The position numbers and the translations under genes are program-made. From Owenia fusiformis (lineage: Eukaryota; Annelida; Polychaeta; Sabellida; Oweniidae), in assembly GCA_903813345.2 (NCBI GenBank), contig CAIIXF020000009.1:6194030-6258029 (forward strand): DNA of 64,000 nucleotides. The letters run 5' to 3'. Within the stretch, counting starts at the first letter, position 1. Every line of letters starts with the position of its first letter. The notes below the pieces were generated by a model. The model made no database searches and had not been told where the DNA came from. It saw only the letters and a program-made list of their open reading frames with translations. Below, piece by piece: positions 1 to 11,991 of this stretch.

Positions 1-2916
1 CTTCGACAGTATCTTTGTCTCCATTGTCTTCTGCCTCTTTCACATCAGAGTCCTTATTATTTTCACCAATACTAGAACTAGCAACATTTATATCAAGAGA
101 TGTCTTTTCATTAGAATTGTGTGCTTCTTCACTTATAGGTACTTCTTCATTTGATTCTGCTTTTGTAACTGGTTCAATGTTTGCCTGCTCATTGAATTGA
201 TTTTCTTCGATTGGAAATTCATCCTCAACACTCCCAAGTACATGTATACCACCTTGCAATACTGAAAATAGAATACATTGACATACACTGCAGGCCAGTA
301 GCTAGCTTTTGGCAAGGGGGGTTCATGTTTCAGAAAAATTCCAGGGGGGGGGCAAAATCAAATGAAAAATGCTCAGAATAGTGAAATACTGCATGATTTT
401 GAATAAGATTTTTGCCAGGGAGAGAGGGGGGGGGGGTTGCCCGAACACCACCCTGACCATGGGCCTGCACCATAGAAAAAATATTTCACACACTTAAGCT
501 TACTTTATACCAAAGATACAATATATCAAAGTATGTGAGTACCGTGGTAATTTAAGATCAGGAGCAATTTCTGGTCATTCTGAGGGCAATAGGAGAAATT
601 TAGGTTTCCGTATTGCACATTTATAGCAGTTGTAATCATGACAAAGTTTAGGTGCATTAATGCGCCTCTGGACCTTTATTTATATATCTGAGATTTGTCA
701 TGACCCCACAGGCGCATGACCGAGCATAGAAAAATGGTAAAGTTGAGCTTCTGAAAAACTACGGCTTTGTTGTTTTTGCTTTTTCTCGGAGCTCCTAACC
801 ATAATCTAAGAGATTCTTGCACCACTACGTTGCGACACTGCTTGGCTTCAAAACGGTACTTAATTTGCTGGGTTAAATCATAATTCCAACAAATTATTGT
901 ATTGATTTCTTGAATTTCTCGATCTTCAAATTTTGCAAATTATTCACTGAACGAACTATGCCAATTTGAGGAACTGCCTGGGTTATTTTCTTTTCCATGC
1001 TTTACAAGCCACACACTATCATCCCGAGAAAGTCTTGTACTTGTATGCTTTGAGAAGTGAGTCCATTTGAAAAAATATTTTAACAAATCGTGACCTTTCA
1101 GTCCAATTAGCGCAATTACATCGTGTTCAACAACTAATATCTGATAAGTTTAACAATTAATCATTTAAGATCTTATTCAAGTTATTGGGACAAACATATT
1201 TCAAATAATAACTGGAGATCAACTCCAAAGTAGCGCTGGGTTCAAAATTTTTCCTCAAGTTCATGAATTCTAATATGGGACGATCCCCACCCCTAATGAG
1301 ACACTATTAAAACTCTGATAGTCAAAGTCATTAGGGGAGCCACACCTAGGCAGAGTTCAGTCCACATGTCTGTGACAGCAGGCCTGTCAACTTGGGAAAA
1401 CCTAACATGAGTGACTTACAAATGTTGAACACTTTTCTTCAAAATCCGCATGAAAAGTACATTTCTACAGAAATATTTTGCAGGTAAAAAACTGGCGTGA
1501 CTTCAAATTTTCCAGCAAATGTGTGACAAAAACACAAATTGCAGGACAGTTGGACAGCCTGGTGACAGATACTCACAAAGATATATAGAAAGGATTAGTG
1601 TAGTTGCTTAAAGGGAGGTCAGAGACCATGGTACTACCTTTATTGATCTAAAAATGGGTAATGGACAAATTGAACAAAAATGCTTATAAATTACCCCATA
1701 CGTGCATACTTTGATACATTGTATGAACTCCATTTGAAAAAAGCTGGCCGGCGTGTCATAAATTAATTGAATATTTTGAAAATCGCGAGATAAATAAATC
1801 AATAATTATAATGGGACCGGCTCGGCTCCTTGATGAGATATTACATGATTTCATCTAAAATTAAAACAAATGGCTCCAAGTAAAATGGCAATATTCAAAA
1901 AATGGACGAAATGTCATAATGTCTGACATTAGTAACTGGTTGTAAATTCTAAGTTAGCGATCCAGAAGATGTGAACTAATACATTGATCACTCCATGTGT
2001 GCTTTGGAATTTTTGGTGAAAGACCAAAACTCGCAATTCAAATTGTAATGTGGAAAAATGGCAGACATTTGACTTCAAATTTATGATTACGACATGACCC
2101 ATTATACATGGCCTTAGAAGAAGGTAATGCTGAATGATAGGAGTAGCAATGCTACTGGAATGAGTTTAGATGGGGTGTAAACATATGAAACACCCTGATT
2201 ATAAGTATAAAGATATTTGATGAAAGTAAGCGCTTAAGCAAGCACATTCAGCTATGTACTTTTTGCATTGCACTTATCAATCAAAAAAGCAGACAATGAA
2301 TAGATCTAGATCTAAGGCTAGGCCTAGCTAATCTTTGATCGATGAACGAAAAATTAGACTAGAGTCCATTTCACTGCTTCAGTTCGTCAGTAGAACGGCA
2401 AAAATAAGAAATTCGGAGACTATTGTGCAATAATATATGGAAAAGTATATTCATAATGTACATGAATGACATTTGTATATTTCAGATTTTTTAGTTTTTT
2501 GTGCAATAAGCCTGTGCCGTCTTGTAATTTGAAGAATTTCAGCCATGTTAATCTTATTGGAAATAACATGGCAGAGAAACATCCAAATATAAGAGGCCAC
2601 ACACTTTATAAGCCAAACTAGAAGCAATCCAAGATATACAAATGTCATTCATGTACATTATGAATATACTTTTCCATATATTATTGCACAATGGTCTCCC
2701 AATTTCTTATTTTTGCCGTTCTACTGACGAACTGAAGCAGTGAAATGGACTCTAGTCTATTGAAAAAATCAAAATGGACTGCACTTGATTCAATAATAGG
2801 TCTATCATCCATTTATATCATAACTTATCAAGGTGTATGAGTAGTAATGCCATATACGTATCATGAAGATACAACTTACCCATCAAAAGCATATAAAATA
2901 CGAACATTCGATACAT
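1..2916 (-). CDS. 5' part of a gene for a signal-peptide-bearing acidic protein (partial)
   Basis: Two coding exons are visible on the minus strand. Exon 1 (2916 down to 2880) starts at ATG 2916, with an in-frame TGA a little upstream, and encodes MYRMFVFYMLLM plus one base before a GTAAGT donor. Exon 2 (261 down to the window edge) follows a TATTTTCAG acceptor and joins in phase to give V-LQGGIHVLGSVEDEFP, then about 75 mostly acidic residues rich in Glu, Asp, Asn and Ser. The joined N terminus looks like a signal peptide: a short basic n-region, a hydrophobic core (FVFYMLLMVL) and cleavage near the LGS. This suggests a secreted or ER-lumenal acidic protein. The family is not recognised. SEL1L-type proteins also begin with a signal peptide and acidic stretch, but that is only a guess. 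The gene continues beyond the left edge. It shares a short promoter with the elongase gene. Confidence 0.55.
299..470. repeat. G-run dispersed repeat, copy 1
   Basis: A degenerate unit of the form GGCAAGGGGGGTTC, AATTCCAGGGG, CTCAGAATRGTGAAA, GCATGATTTTGAA, TTTTGGCCAGGGGGG. Clear relatives are at 5948-6104 and 21131-21255, with shorter ones at 35279-35330 and 56001-56072. It carries long G runs and no open frame. It lies in intron 1 of the minus-strand gene. Its class is unknown. Confidence 0.6.
2355..2759. mobile_element. Foldback/MITE with 126-bp inverted arms
   Basis: The left arm 2355-2480 and right arm 2634-2759 are reverse complements over 126 bp. I see only two mismatches, near GAAATTCGGAGACTATTG on the left. 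The spacer is 153 bp. The ends read TAGACTAGAGTCC and its complement. There is no coding capacity, so this is a non-autonomous DNA element or a recent palindromic insertion. It lies in intron 1 of the minus-strand gene, about 360 bp from the elongase start. Confidence 0.8.
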
Positions 2917-3116
2917 TTTGCAAATCTTAACAATATTTTTTCACTTCCGCTTTTACCGGAAATACGACATTTCATTAATTTGATTGGCGCGAATCGTGAA
3001 GCAGTTTGAATAAGCCAATCAAAATCCTCGAATATCGCCTTATATTCACCCCGTAAACATCTACATGCTTTTGACAAGGGCGATCTTGAACCGGTGACTT
3101 TACTGCAACAGAAATC
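2917..3116. promoter_or_regulatory. Bidirectional promoter between two start codons
   Basis: Only 200 bp separate the minus-strand ATG (2916) from the elongase ATG (3117). The interval holds paired ETS-type cores (CTTCCG near 2945 and CCGGAA at 2956-2961), an ATTGG at 2983-2987 that overlaps an E2F-like TTGGCGCGAA (2984-2993), and CCAATC at 3015-3020. ETS, CCAAT and E2F-like sites are typical of TATA-less bidirectional promoters. The motifs are seen directly; their function is inferred. Confidence 0.5.
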
Positions 3117-4001
3117 ATGAGAATGTACAACAGCTCGGAACTCACCTACTCTGTAATTTTCCCATTCGAGAAATCATGGGACGAACGCATATTCCATCAA
3201 TGGATGAAGGATAATTGGACCATCTGCTTATATTCTAGCGTCGCTTACGTCGTCGTTGTGTTTGGGGGAAGATGGTACATGGAAGATCGTCCAAAATACA
3301 ACCTCAGGTTTCCTCTTGCATTATGGAGTAGCATCTTAGCTATATTCAGTATCCTTGGAGCTGTTCGAACATGGCCGGAGCTCCTTTACAGCACTAAAAT
3401 CGGCTTCGCACACTCCATTTGCACCTCCCACTTTTTCGAACATCCTGTCTCCGCATTTTGGTCGATGATGTTCACAGTATCGAAAGTGTATGAACTTGGC
3501 GACACATTATTTATTGTATTGCGTAAGCAACAACTTATTTTTCTGCATTGGTATCATCATATCACTGTGATGCTGTACGTATGGATCAGTTATGTGGAAC
3601 ATATTCCATCTGGCCGCTGGTTCATGACCATTAACTACACTGTTCACGCCTTGATGTATACCTACTACGCGCTGAGAGCATTGCGTTTTAATATACCAAG
3701 ACAGATAAATATGGTGATCACGGCTCTACAACTTGCTCAGATGGTCGTAGGATGTTACATCAATGTCCGAGTTTATCAGATTAAAAACGAAGGAATTCAA
3801 TGTGAGCAATCTTATGAAAATATTAAATATTGTCTACTTATGTATTCCAGTTATTTTGTACTTTTCGCACACTTTTTCTATACTACATACATGGTTGAAA
3901 AACCAATTAAAGATGCCATTCAGAAAGGACATATAAAACAAAATGGCGATGCTGTGCACAATGGAAAAGTATCAAAATCAAATGGGTACAAAAAGGACTA
4001 A
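3117..4001 (+). CDS. ELOVL6: ELOVL6-like very-long-chain fatty acid elongase (3-ketoacyl-CoA synthase)
   Basis: A 294-residue protein that condenses malonyl-CoA with long-chain acyl-CoA in the ER membrane, the first step of the elongation cycle. Family signatures are all present: KVYELGDT (123-130), the histidine box HWYHH (144-148), NYTVHALMYTYY (173-184) and TALQLAQ (202-208). Several hydrophobic spans lie between about 35 and 255. The N-terminal FEKSWDERIFHQWMKDNW and the FGGR and RKQQLIFLHWYHH segments point to the ELOVL3/6 branch that elongates saturated and monounsaturated C12-C16 substrates. Length is close to vertebrate ELOVL6 (about 265), with a longer Lys/Asn-rich C-terminal tail ending GYKKD. 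That tail is not a canonical KKxx signal. The frame is uninterrupted, whereas vertebrate ELOVL6 has several coding exons. N5, N33 and N173 are possible glycosylation sites. A CTGCAACAG just upstream could be a 5'UTR splice acceptor. Confidence 0.93.
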   Translation: MRMYNSSELTYSVIFPFEKSWDERIFHQWMKDNWTICLYSSVAYVVVVFGGRWYMEDRPKYNLRFPLALWSSILAIFSILGAVRTWPELLYSTKIGFAHSICTSHFFEHPVSAFWSMMFTVSKVYELGDTLFIVLRKQQLIFLHWYHHITVMLYVWISYVEHIPSGRWFMTINYTVHALMYTYYALRALRFNIPRQINMVITALQLAQMVVGCYINVRVYQIKNEGIQCEQSYENIKYCLLMYSSYFVLFAHFFYTTYMVEKPIKDAIQKGHIKQNGDAVHNGKVSKSNGYKKD

Positions 4002-5238
4002 ATAGTATGCAGTTAAACTCAATCTTACTCAGACTGCCAGTGGAAATAACAGACCTTTGTCTTATTATATTACGAAAAAAAAATTGCCAATGATGTACTT
4101 TCAACATGTATTTCATTCCATGAACATACATGCATTCATTAGTTTGCCAGTACCAAATCATTTATACTTTCTGGAACATTAACAAGGATGAAAGACACAT
4201 AAGACTGATACGATTTATTCTGTATTGCAAATGATGTTCTGATCTCGATTGGCTATTTATTCTGACTATAACACGTACATTGAACTTTTGGGAGTAGCAA
4301 GTAGCGGAAATATTCGATAATTCGTCATCAACGAGGACACATGAACTTATTGTGTGGTATTCGGAGTATAATCAGTAGATTTATAATTGGAGATAAGAGC
4401 ACCGGGGATGCAGTGATATCACACGCAAGTACAGATTATAAAGACTGAAGGTCAAGAGCATATACATCAAATATGGATATACCTGTATATATGCTGCAGA
4501 TAATGACGTCTGAACAATGCATCTTCGTATTTGCCTTTGGATGGTGAAGGTCATTACAAACATTTTTGTACTTTACATGGATTCACATTAACATTGAAAA
4601 TCTTCAATTTGAGAGTTGTATGCTTGAATATTAATCCATTCCTTAGGCTCATGACAAACATGATTTTACCCTTGAAAACTATCATAGGCGGCCAATCATG
4701 TGTATGTCTCACACAAATAATCAATGTTTGCTCATACGATAAACCAATGGATTACATAAGAAACAAACATAATCGATTTAACGGTGTATCTACCTCTTTG
4801 TTAATCAACCAATCAAATTATTGGAATTTTCATGTTATCTCCAGACAGATAATTCTAACGGTCAATGCCACGGAAATTTTCTAAATTTGTATCTTGAAAT
4901 TTTGCTATTTCTGGTGCTTTGATAATGTAATTGCATCTTTTTCACCAATTTTACTATTCCTGCATCAGAAATGATCAGATAAGAGCATTTGTTAAACATC
5001 AATATTTTACATGATTTGCCAAATTTTCTACTTAAATCAGTGTAATATTAAAACTAGTTTGTTGCTCGGCCTCGTCACTTTATGCTGGGGAATATTGTTG
5101 CGTTGTGATTGGGTATTTTGAATTGAGATGTACGACTCATACAGTCATACTCATATATCACAATGCATTATTGTGATCTCCCCAAGTTTTTTTCTCAACA
5201 AGAAGCCAAATCTTAATCTCGCCTACTTTTGCCAAAAT

Positions 5239-5392
5239 ACAGTAAAATCTGTCTTGAGTGTTCTACTTGGGAGGTGTTCTCCTTATAGAGGTTCATTTAA
5301 CATAAAGTCAGTTGATCTTAGGATTCTGAAAAGTGATCCACTAAAAGAGGTGTTTCACTTCTAGAGGTGTTCCATTTTGCAGGTTTCACTGT
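5239..5392. mobile_element. ACAGTRAAACC palindromic MITE, copy a
   Basis: Begins ACAGTAAAATCTG and ends CAGGTTTCACTGT. In between are repeated GAGGTGTTC and AACACCT-like words. The same palindromic family recurs at 17026-17212, 32933-33117 and 34467-34663, with fragments near 18408, 25790, 27237, 29010, 31116 and 63440. It is short, non-coding and inverted-repeat ended, so probably a non-autonomous DNA transposon. Confidence 0.7.
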
Positions 5393-5947
5393 GTCTCAAT
5401 ATTTTGATGCAACATTTTGGTGCAAACCAATGTTCAACAGGGTCGTAGTATTACATTTACAACAGTGAGCTGCACTTGATTGCTGATTGCTCAAGATGCG
5501 TTGAATATCACTGCATTATTCATTTTTAGGCTATTTAATGATTTTAGTACATAGTTACTTCCTCATATTTTTCTCGTACTGCACAAGAAATAAATAATTG
5601 ATTAATGAACTAGAGCGCAAAGCAACTCTGTCTATTATTAGAACATATAGAACTGCTATAAGCTCTAGAAAAATCACGTATGTACTAATTTGATTTTCTT
5701 TTGCCTTTTACCCAAAACTACTTTTTCCACCACAAATTGAGTTGAACATATGATACACAATGGTTATTATTACTTTTAATGAAGACAAACTGTTACACAT
5801 TGTAATACATATGTTGTTATTAGATGAAATCAATGTTAGTGCACTTCTGTTATTACATAAGAAGTGAATTAATGGTTTTTAATTTAGTATTTACAAAGTG
5901 AAAGAACCTGATTTCCACGAAAACAAAATACATAGTGGTAGTAACTA

Positions 5948-6104
5948 CGTACCGGCCCAGAGCCAGGATTTGCCAGGGGGCGTGTCACTTTTTGAAAAAT
6001 TTCAGGGGTATTTACTTTTGACAATTTTCAGAATGGTGAAAAACTGCATGATTTTGAAAGCATTTTTGGCCAGGGGGGGGGGCTTTTCCTGACTACAGGC
6101 CTAA
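5948..6104. repeat. G-run dispersed repeat, copy 2
   Basis: Contains TTTGCCAGGGGGCGTG, a TTTCAGGGG, CAGAATGGTGAAAAACTGC and ATGATTTTGAAAGCATTTTT followed by a G run, in the same order as the copy at 299-470. Confidence 0.6.
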
Positions 6105-8402
6105 GTTATCATTTTCAGTTTAAAAACCATCATGATATCATGTTCCTACTTACTTTGTAAGCCCTGAGACAGACCACTGATTTCATTTTGGTCATTTATC
6201 GTTCACTTGTTATTTTGTGTATCTCATTTTTCATAAAATATGTCATTATTTAGTCATGCATATGTATGAATTATCTCAAGTCTAGATGCACATTTTTCAT
6301 TAGATAGATAATAAAAATGTACATGGTGTATTTTTTGCAAGGGCTCTGGTGATTCAGTATATATGTACTACTTGTACTGCATGTACTGGAGATATTTCTA
6401 CGATTGTGGCTAATTATAATTATCTCAGAACAAATCAGCCTCAATATTTCTATACTTTGTTCATTGTAATCAATATCCCATTGAACTATGTGTTACCCTT
6501 ACAAAAATCTTTATAATATGATTTTCTTTTTTTTATTGTGTTAGGAAATATATCTACTGTCATTATTAAGTCATGTTATTGTATGGTGGTCAGTAAAATT
6601 GTTAACACGTAGAGAATAGTCTCAATAATAAACAACGACAAACCTTATTTTCGAACATTTTATCCTCATACCAGATTAACATGTGAACAGTGTTTTTTCT
6701 AGTATTGTAGTAATTTATGTTTGTACTTAAATATAAGTATGGAATAATGATATAATTGTTTGAACTTCCATAGATAATCTGAAGTCTTCATTTTTTCTGG
6801 TCGCAGCTCAATAAACAGAAATTATCAAATAACTCTAAAATTTTTACATGATCTAAGACATGACTTGACGAAGACCCCCCCCCCCATCATAAAAAGTGCT
6901 TAAACTACAAGAAGAAACACAATATCCTATATTCATTGATATTCTAGTCATTCAGTCATTGTGAGAAGTCATGATTCATGACCATATGAATGTATTGACC
7001 CAATGCCAAATCTGCTGTGGCTATACGACTCCAGGACTCGACATTGTGGCATAATAATTATTGCTCATTCAGCTGCATCTGGCAAACTGAAAACAGTATT
7101 AAATTGTACATTTTATGCAGGCTTAAGTTATATATATATATATAAATCATGATTCCAAGTACAGCATGGTAATCAAATCATACCCCATCTCAAATTATTC
7201 ATTCATATTTTATTGATTCTTTCTGACATAAGTGTTTCATGTAGCAAGTTGATGCCTTCTCTGGGTGTCAAACAGCCGAGTACGTTAGCACTATTAAGCA
7301 GATGTATGTACCATTTAACCCTTTGCAATCGTTGGATTTTGTTCCTTAAAAGAGAGCTTCATCTGTATTTTCTTACTAGACTGCAGTCTGCACACAGGGT
7401 ACACTATTCAAAGGTTTGTCTTAGCCTACACCCCCTTCCCCTTTAGCCCACACACTCAGAAAAAGGTTGGAATCTGACATACAGTATTGTCCCAAGGGGT
7501 GGGGTTTTCATATCACTGGGAGCAGGGAGTTTTAAAATGAATGTAAAATACTCTTATATTCCCTGCAGCAAGAATGCAGTCATCCCAATTTGACCAGCTA
7601 TTATTGCTCCCAGTGGAGGGAAATTGACTCATACAAGAATTTGATGGGCCAATTTTTAGTTTTAGTTTGTAGCAAGCAAGCCTTTGAATGGTGCATAACT
7701 CTCTAAAGCAAAATCAAAGAATTGGAAAGGTCCTTGATTGTTGATATAGGCCCTCATATTTTAAGAAAAAAATTCTAGCACAAAATATTGAGTGAATATT
7801 GAGTTTTTTCATTGTCTTACTTTCTCTATTCTAATAGGGTGTTATTCCAGGTTGTTAATTTGTCAGAAAAACATATTGGTAATGGGTGAACCTGGGGGGG
7901 GGGTGAACTGTAAATTTGCCTCAAAATCTGTTTATCCCCTGCTGTGTTGAGGGGATGTTAATATTTAACCATGTTTATTTGTCAAAGCTTTTGGAGGCCA
8001 AACTACAACATATGTACCTTCACAATGTAAAAATTTAAACTTTATCATTTTTTCAATTCAAGTTCAAATATCATTTGGCATGTTTGGCAAAGCGTATCTG
8101 TTTCTGTTGTTGCAATATAAACTTTAATGCCTCCAAAACATATCTTTTCCCTTTTCTGATCTTTTCCATGTCATATTCATTCCTGTGCTTTTTATCCAAA
8201 TTTCCTGTCAATCAAAATCAAATTAAAAAGGAGATTGACCTAAGCGTGCCTGAAACTTTTATAGATTTCAGCCCATTTTCAAGATACTAACATTTGGGAG
8301 ATCATAATTAGTGAGACCCTGCGCATTAAAGGAACATTTATGCAACTGAAAGTAAAACTGAAAATTGAATGGTTTCATGTTATGTTATGGCATTAAGTGC
8401 AT

Positions 8403-8883
8403 CTTCCGACTTCCAAGGTGGTTAGAATACAATAACGCAGATGCGAGTAGGTAGTTACCAGATTCACCACCAGATGGCTCGTTCGGGTCAGATAGCATGG
8501 CGGGTATAGTAGAAAGTTCCCTTTAACTTAAATTACATCTATTTGCGTGGTTCAATTTTCATATTATTACCCTTATGTATGTGATAGTTGTACAAATTAA
8601 AATATGCCCAGTAAAAGAAAATATTATCTGCCCAACACAAGAAAAGATATTTCACTTTTTGTGGTTTTACAACATGGGGTCTATGGGGAATCTCCCCAAC
8701 CTAGAAGTCACATTTTCAAAGAAAATTAAATTTTCAAAGTTGATAAACTCTTTTCAAAACCACATTTCTAGATGTAATTTTACATGTAGATTCCAAATAT
8801 GACATCAGTTTGACTGAATTGTGAATTTTTAATGATGTAAATCATGATTATTTCTACTCGCATCTGGGATATTAAGTTGGAAG
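8403..8883. mobile_element. Medium-length inverted-end repeat with CAGATGCGAGTAG termini
   Basis: The left end (CTTCCGACTT then CAGATGCGAGTAG) is the reverse complement of the right end (CTACTCGCATCTG then AAGTTGGAAG). Interior blocks such as GGTCTATGGGGAATCT and TTTCAAAGTTGATAAAC recur in diverged form at about 25480-25730. A right-end fragment is near 17460-17590. No ORF is credible. Probably a MITE of about 480 bp. Confidence 0.6.
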
Positions 8884-9240
8884 TAACTGAAACCTTATGA
8901 ATTAAGATGCTTGTACATTACACAAGGAAGGTCTGGATTTGTAAATTTAACATCCCTTATATTCAATGATTTATTCTGTACCTTTCATGCTATAGCCAGT
9001 TACATACACTGCAAACTGTTGCATTTTGTGATGTCATCCTGCCTTTGGCTATAGACCTGATGTACATCTATTAATTTCTGGCAATTTAGAAATTATCATC
9101 AGTCATGAATTCCTAATGTAAATACCAATGGATTGCCAAACTTTTGAAGGGGAGTGTAGAACTGTTGATTACTACATATGTTTTTTTCTTCAATCATCAT
9201 TCATTCTTGTTGATGAGAGTTCCAAAGTTAAACAAGGTAT

Positions 9241-9335
9241 GACATGACATGCAAAATGTCACCACCTGTGATTTGTTACTGACACCGAATGCTGAACACC
9301 ATGCACAAAAAAGTTGGAGATATCAATATGGATTG
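9241..9335. mobile_element. ATGTCACCAC-family MITE, copy 1 (partial)
   Basis: Contains GCAAAATGTCACCACCTG, TTTGTTACTGACACCGAA and AAAGTTGGAGAT in the family order. The right inverted end is missing. Confidence 0.6.
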
Positions 9336-10830
9336 AATTACTTTTCATATTTCTGATTGAAGCAACTCACATATATAAGCTAAGAACATGACTAGAAATG
9401 GAAGTGCCTTCAATTTCAGTTTTATGGCTCATGAAATTTAAATAAGTAGTCCCATGTAACAAAACTCACAAGGAATAAGGTAAAAAGTAATTTATTTATT
9501 TTTGTGATTCAGGTCATTGCCTCACCATGCAAAAGGCAGGTGAGGCAATTGTCTCACTAATAAGAAATATATTTATCCACTTGTCTGCAAAGGAAACTAT
9601 AATGATATCCAATGGTAGGCTTATTGTTTTATCCCATTCAGGCTTTCAATTTTTTCAATAAATGAAGTTTGCAGACTATTTTAGTCCCATGTTGATTTGT
9701 TGATTTTGGTCACTTGGAGAAAGTTTCTATGACACTAAAATATTTACATATTTATCTTGATGATAATTACTGATTATGACTGAAGCTTAGTCACATGTCT
9801 CATACAACATCATAAATGAGACACCTCTCAGGATAATGGCCTAGCTGTTTGCACCATAACTCATTTGAGAAAGTTCAAGGTGTAACTTAAAATTCTAGAA
9901 AAATAAGAGAAAAGTTGAGGGTAACTTTCTAAAAACTTATCACACTTTTTTTTCTCGCAGACTTTTAATACATAATTTTTATAAGTCCAACAATTCTGAC
10001 TCTTATCTCTGCCTTGTTTTGGGGAATACGGCTTTTATTGTCACAATATAAAGAATCACCATGTGAATCTGCTAAATGGTGCAATTTTTAAAGATTTTTT
10101 CTGGAAGAGAACAAAACTTGTTTTAAAACATTGAAAAAAGACCATTGAGTAGAATACAATTACAAAATATTTACCCTTATGTATATTTCATTATTCACAT
10201 TATTATGGTGGTTATTATCGAGTTATCATTCACTTGGAAACAAACAACATAACAGAGTTAGAGCTATCTGGGCATCTTGGTCATGCATATGATTCATGAA
10301 TTGCCATGACTTTTCATCATGTAAATGTAAAGTTAATGACATTGCAAAGTCTAATAGCCCCTGTATGACACATAAGGCAACATAGATTGATAAATAATAC
10401 ATAGTATTTCCAATGTATGTGTTTATTTATCCATGTTGTCCTGATTGTTTTTCAAAGATTTCAAGTGGAAATGAATTTCAGACTAATAATTATGTGATAA
10501 TTATGCATTATATCTGAATATTATGAAAAATGTATGATTAATATTTGTTTTATGATGGTGTTATCTCATTTGATCGAAAAAATACATGGATTTATTAATA
10601 ATTTTTTTAAATAATTAAGTACTGCGAAATGTCTATATTTTTTGGGGGAAAGAGCTTAGAAAAATGGCTTTTGTTGAAACCAGTTTGTTGTTTTATTGAT
10701 TATGAAATAAATTGGAATGATCATATTATTTGCTTGTATAATTTGCTATCATATCATATACATGTACACTCCCCTCGATAAGTTAAGGTTGCCAAATTAA
10801 TGGAGGGGATTGTACATTTATAAATATGCA

Positions 10831-10902
10831 CGGTGTCCACAAAGTCTCTTTACAATTACAATAAAAAGTGTAAAGTGTAAAGATATTTTATTTACACCCT
10901 GT
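10831..10902. mobile_element. Tiny palindromic MITE (GGTGTCCACAAAGTC type), copy 1
   Basis: Left end CGGTGTCCACAAAGTCTC with TTTACAAT; right end AAAGATATTTTATTTACACC then CTGTA. It is a diverged palindrome of about 72 bp, related to the cleaner copy at 14371-14440. Confidence 0.55.
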
Positions 10903-11480
10903 ATATGTATTGTTGGCTACTAATGTAGTAGTTGTAAATCAGAATCAAGGATAGTTTAATATTTTAGTCATAATCCTGAGGAGTCTCGGCTTATTTTATA
11001 GATGTACACCCTGGAATCCCAGCCTCTGTGCATCTTATAGTGTTTTATGTGCCAGATTGAGCTAAAATAATTATGTATTCTACAATTGTGGACAATGCTT
11101 CAATATAAGTGTCTATTGATTATAAGTGTCAGTCTTATCCATATGATATCTACCCGAGCAAAGTATTAATTAGAAACAATAATTTCTGAGGATATTGTTT
11201 CCAGTATGCAAATAGGCCTATACAATACATGCAAAATGTTATTGGAACCATTCCTTAATTTACTAAAGAATAATAAAATTTGACAAAACTGTAACCTTCT
11301 CTATGACATGCATACAATACACTCTCGAAACTTTTCTTATTTAATCATAATCAAGTATCATTGCAAAAGAAAAATGCTTTTATTTTTATTTTGTCAGACA
11401 TTGAATTTTTGTACTTTTTTAAAATCATACATTTCTGCATGCTTTTCATGCCTTGTATACCTGTACAGTAACACAGGTCC

Positions 11481-11991
11481 ATAATATAGGCTTTGTATAA
11501 AAACCTCCTACCTCATACCCACCTACCCACATACGTATGACATGATACAGTCTTTGAAGGGTTCAATTTTAAAGATCTTAGTTTAATAAATCTTAGTTTA
11601 TGATGAATTATAGATGCATTTGTAACGACCCTTGATAGCAAGTTGCAACTACATCCCAGCTGGGTTCGATTCCCACTTGGGGCATCGAATTTAGCACACA
11701 CTTTCTTTCAATTTCTTTATCTGGCTTGTTGGACCTATGCTCGCGGTCGCTAGTTATTTATTCCCCTGGGGCGCCCTCGGGTCATTACACATTAAAATGC
11801 ATCCATATGCCTTTATTTATGGATCTGTCATCTGTCTAGTCATAAAATAAAGCCGGAATTGTAGAAATATTAATAATTTGAGCTATTTTAAGATTTAATA
11901 ATCTTTAAAATTGAACCCTTCAATGACTGTATCATGTTCCACGTAGGTGGGGAGATGGGTATGAGGTTTTTTATACAAAGCCCATAATATA
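11481..11991. mobile_element. Inverted-repeat element enclosing a tRNA-like segment
   Basis: Arms of about 100 bp (11481-11583 and 11890-11991) are imperfect reverse complements, sharing GGCTTTGTATAAAAA, CATGATACAGTC and GGTTCAATTTTAAAGAT. The interior (about 11620-11830) holds a perfect RNA polymerase III B-box-like GGTTCGATTCC at 11663-11673, preceded by TAGCAAGTTGC, which loosely resembles an A box. This suggests a tRNA-derived SINE captured inside a MITE. A true tRNA is unlikely: I could not fold a full cloverleaf. Confidence 0.5.

Larger units (their letters stand above)
4002..8402. other. 3' UTR and intergenic DNA after the elongase gene
   Basis: No coding region is recognised. A candidate poly(A) signal AATAAA is at 5589-5594, so the 3'UTR may be long. 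The stretch holds an ACAGT-family palindrome (5239-5392), a G-run repeat (5948-6104), a short TA run near 7133-7145 and otherwise unstructured AT-rich DNA. Confidence 0.5.

Noticed and set aside
4531-4884. A 117-codon frame after the elongase gene
   Set aside because: No recognisable domain, low-complexity AT-rich composition, and it probably lies in the elongase 3'UTR.
11620-11700. Possible tRNA gene
   Set aside because: Only a B-box-like word is convincing; no acceptor stem or anticodon arm could be drawn. Treated as SINE-like.
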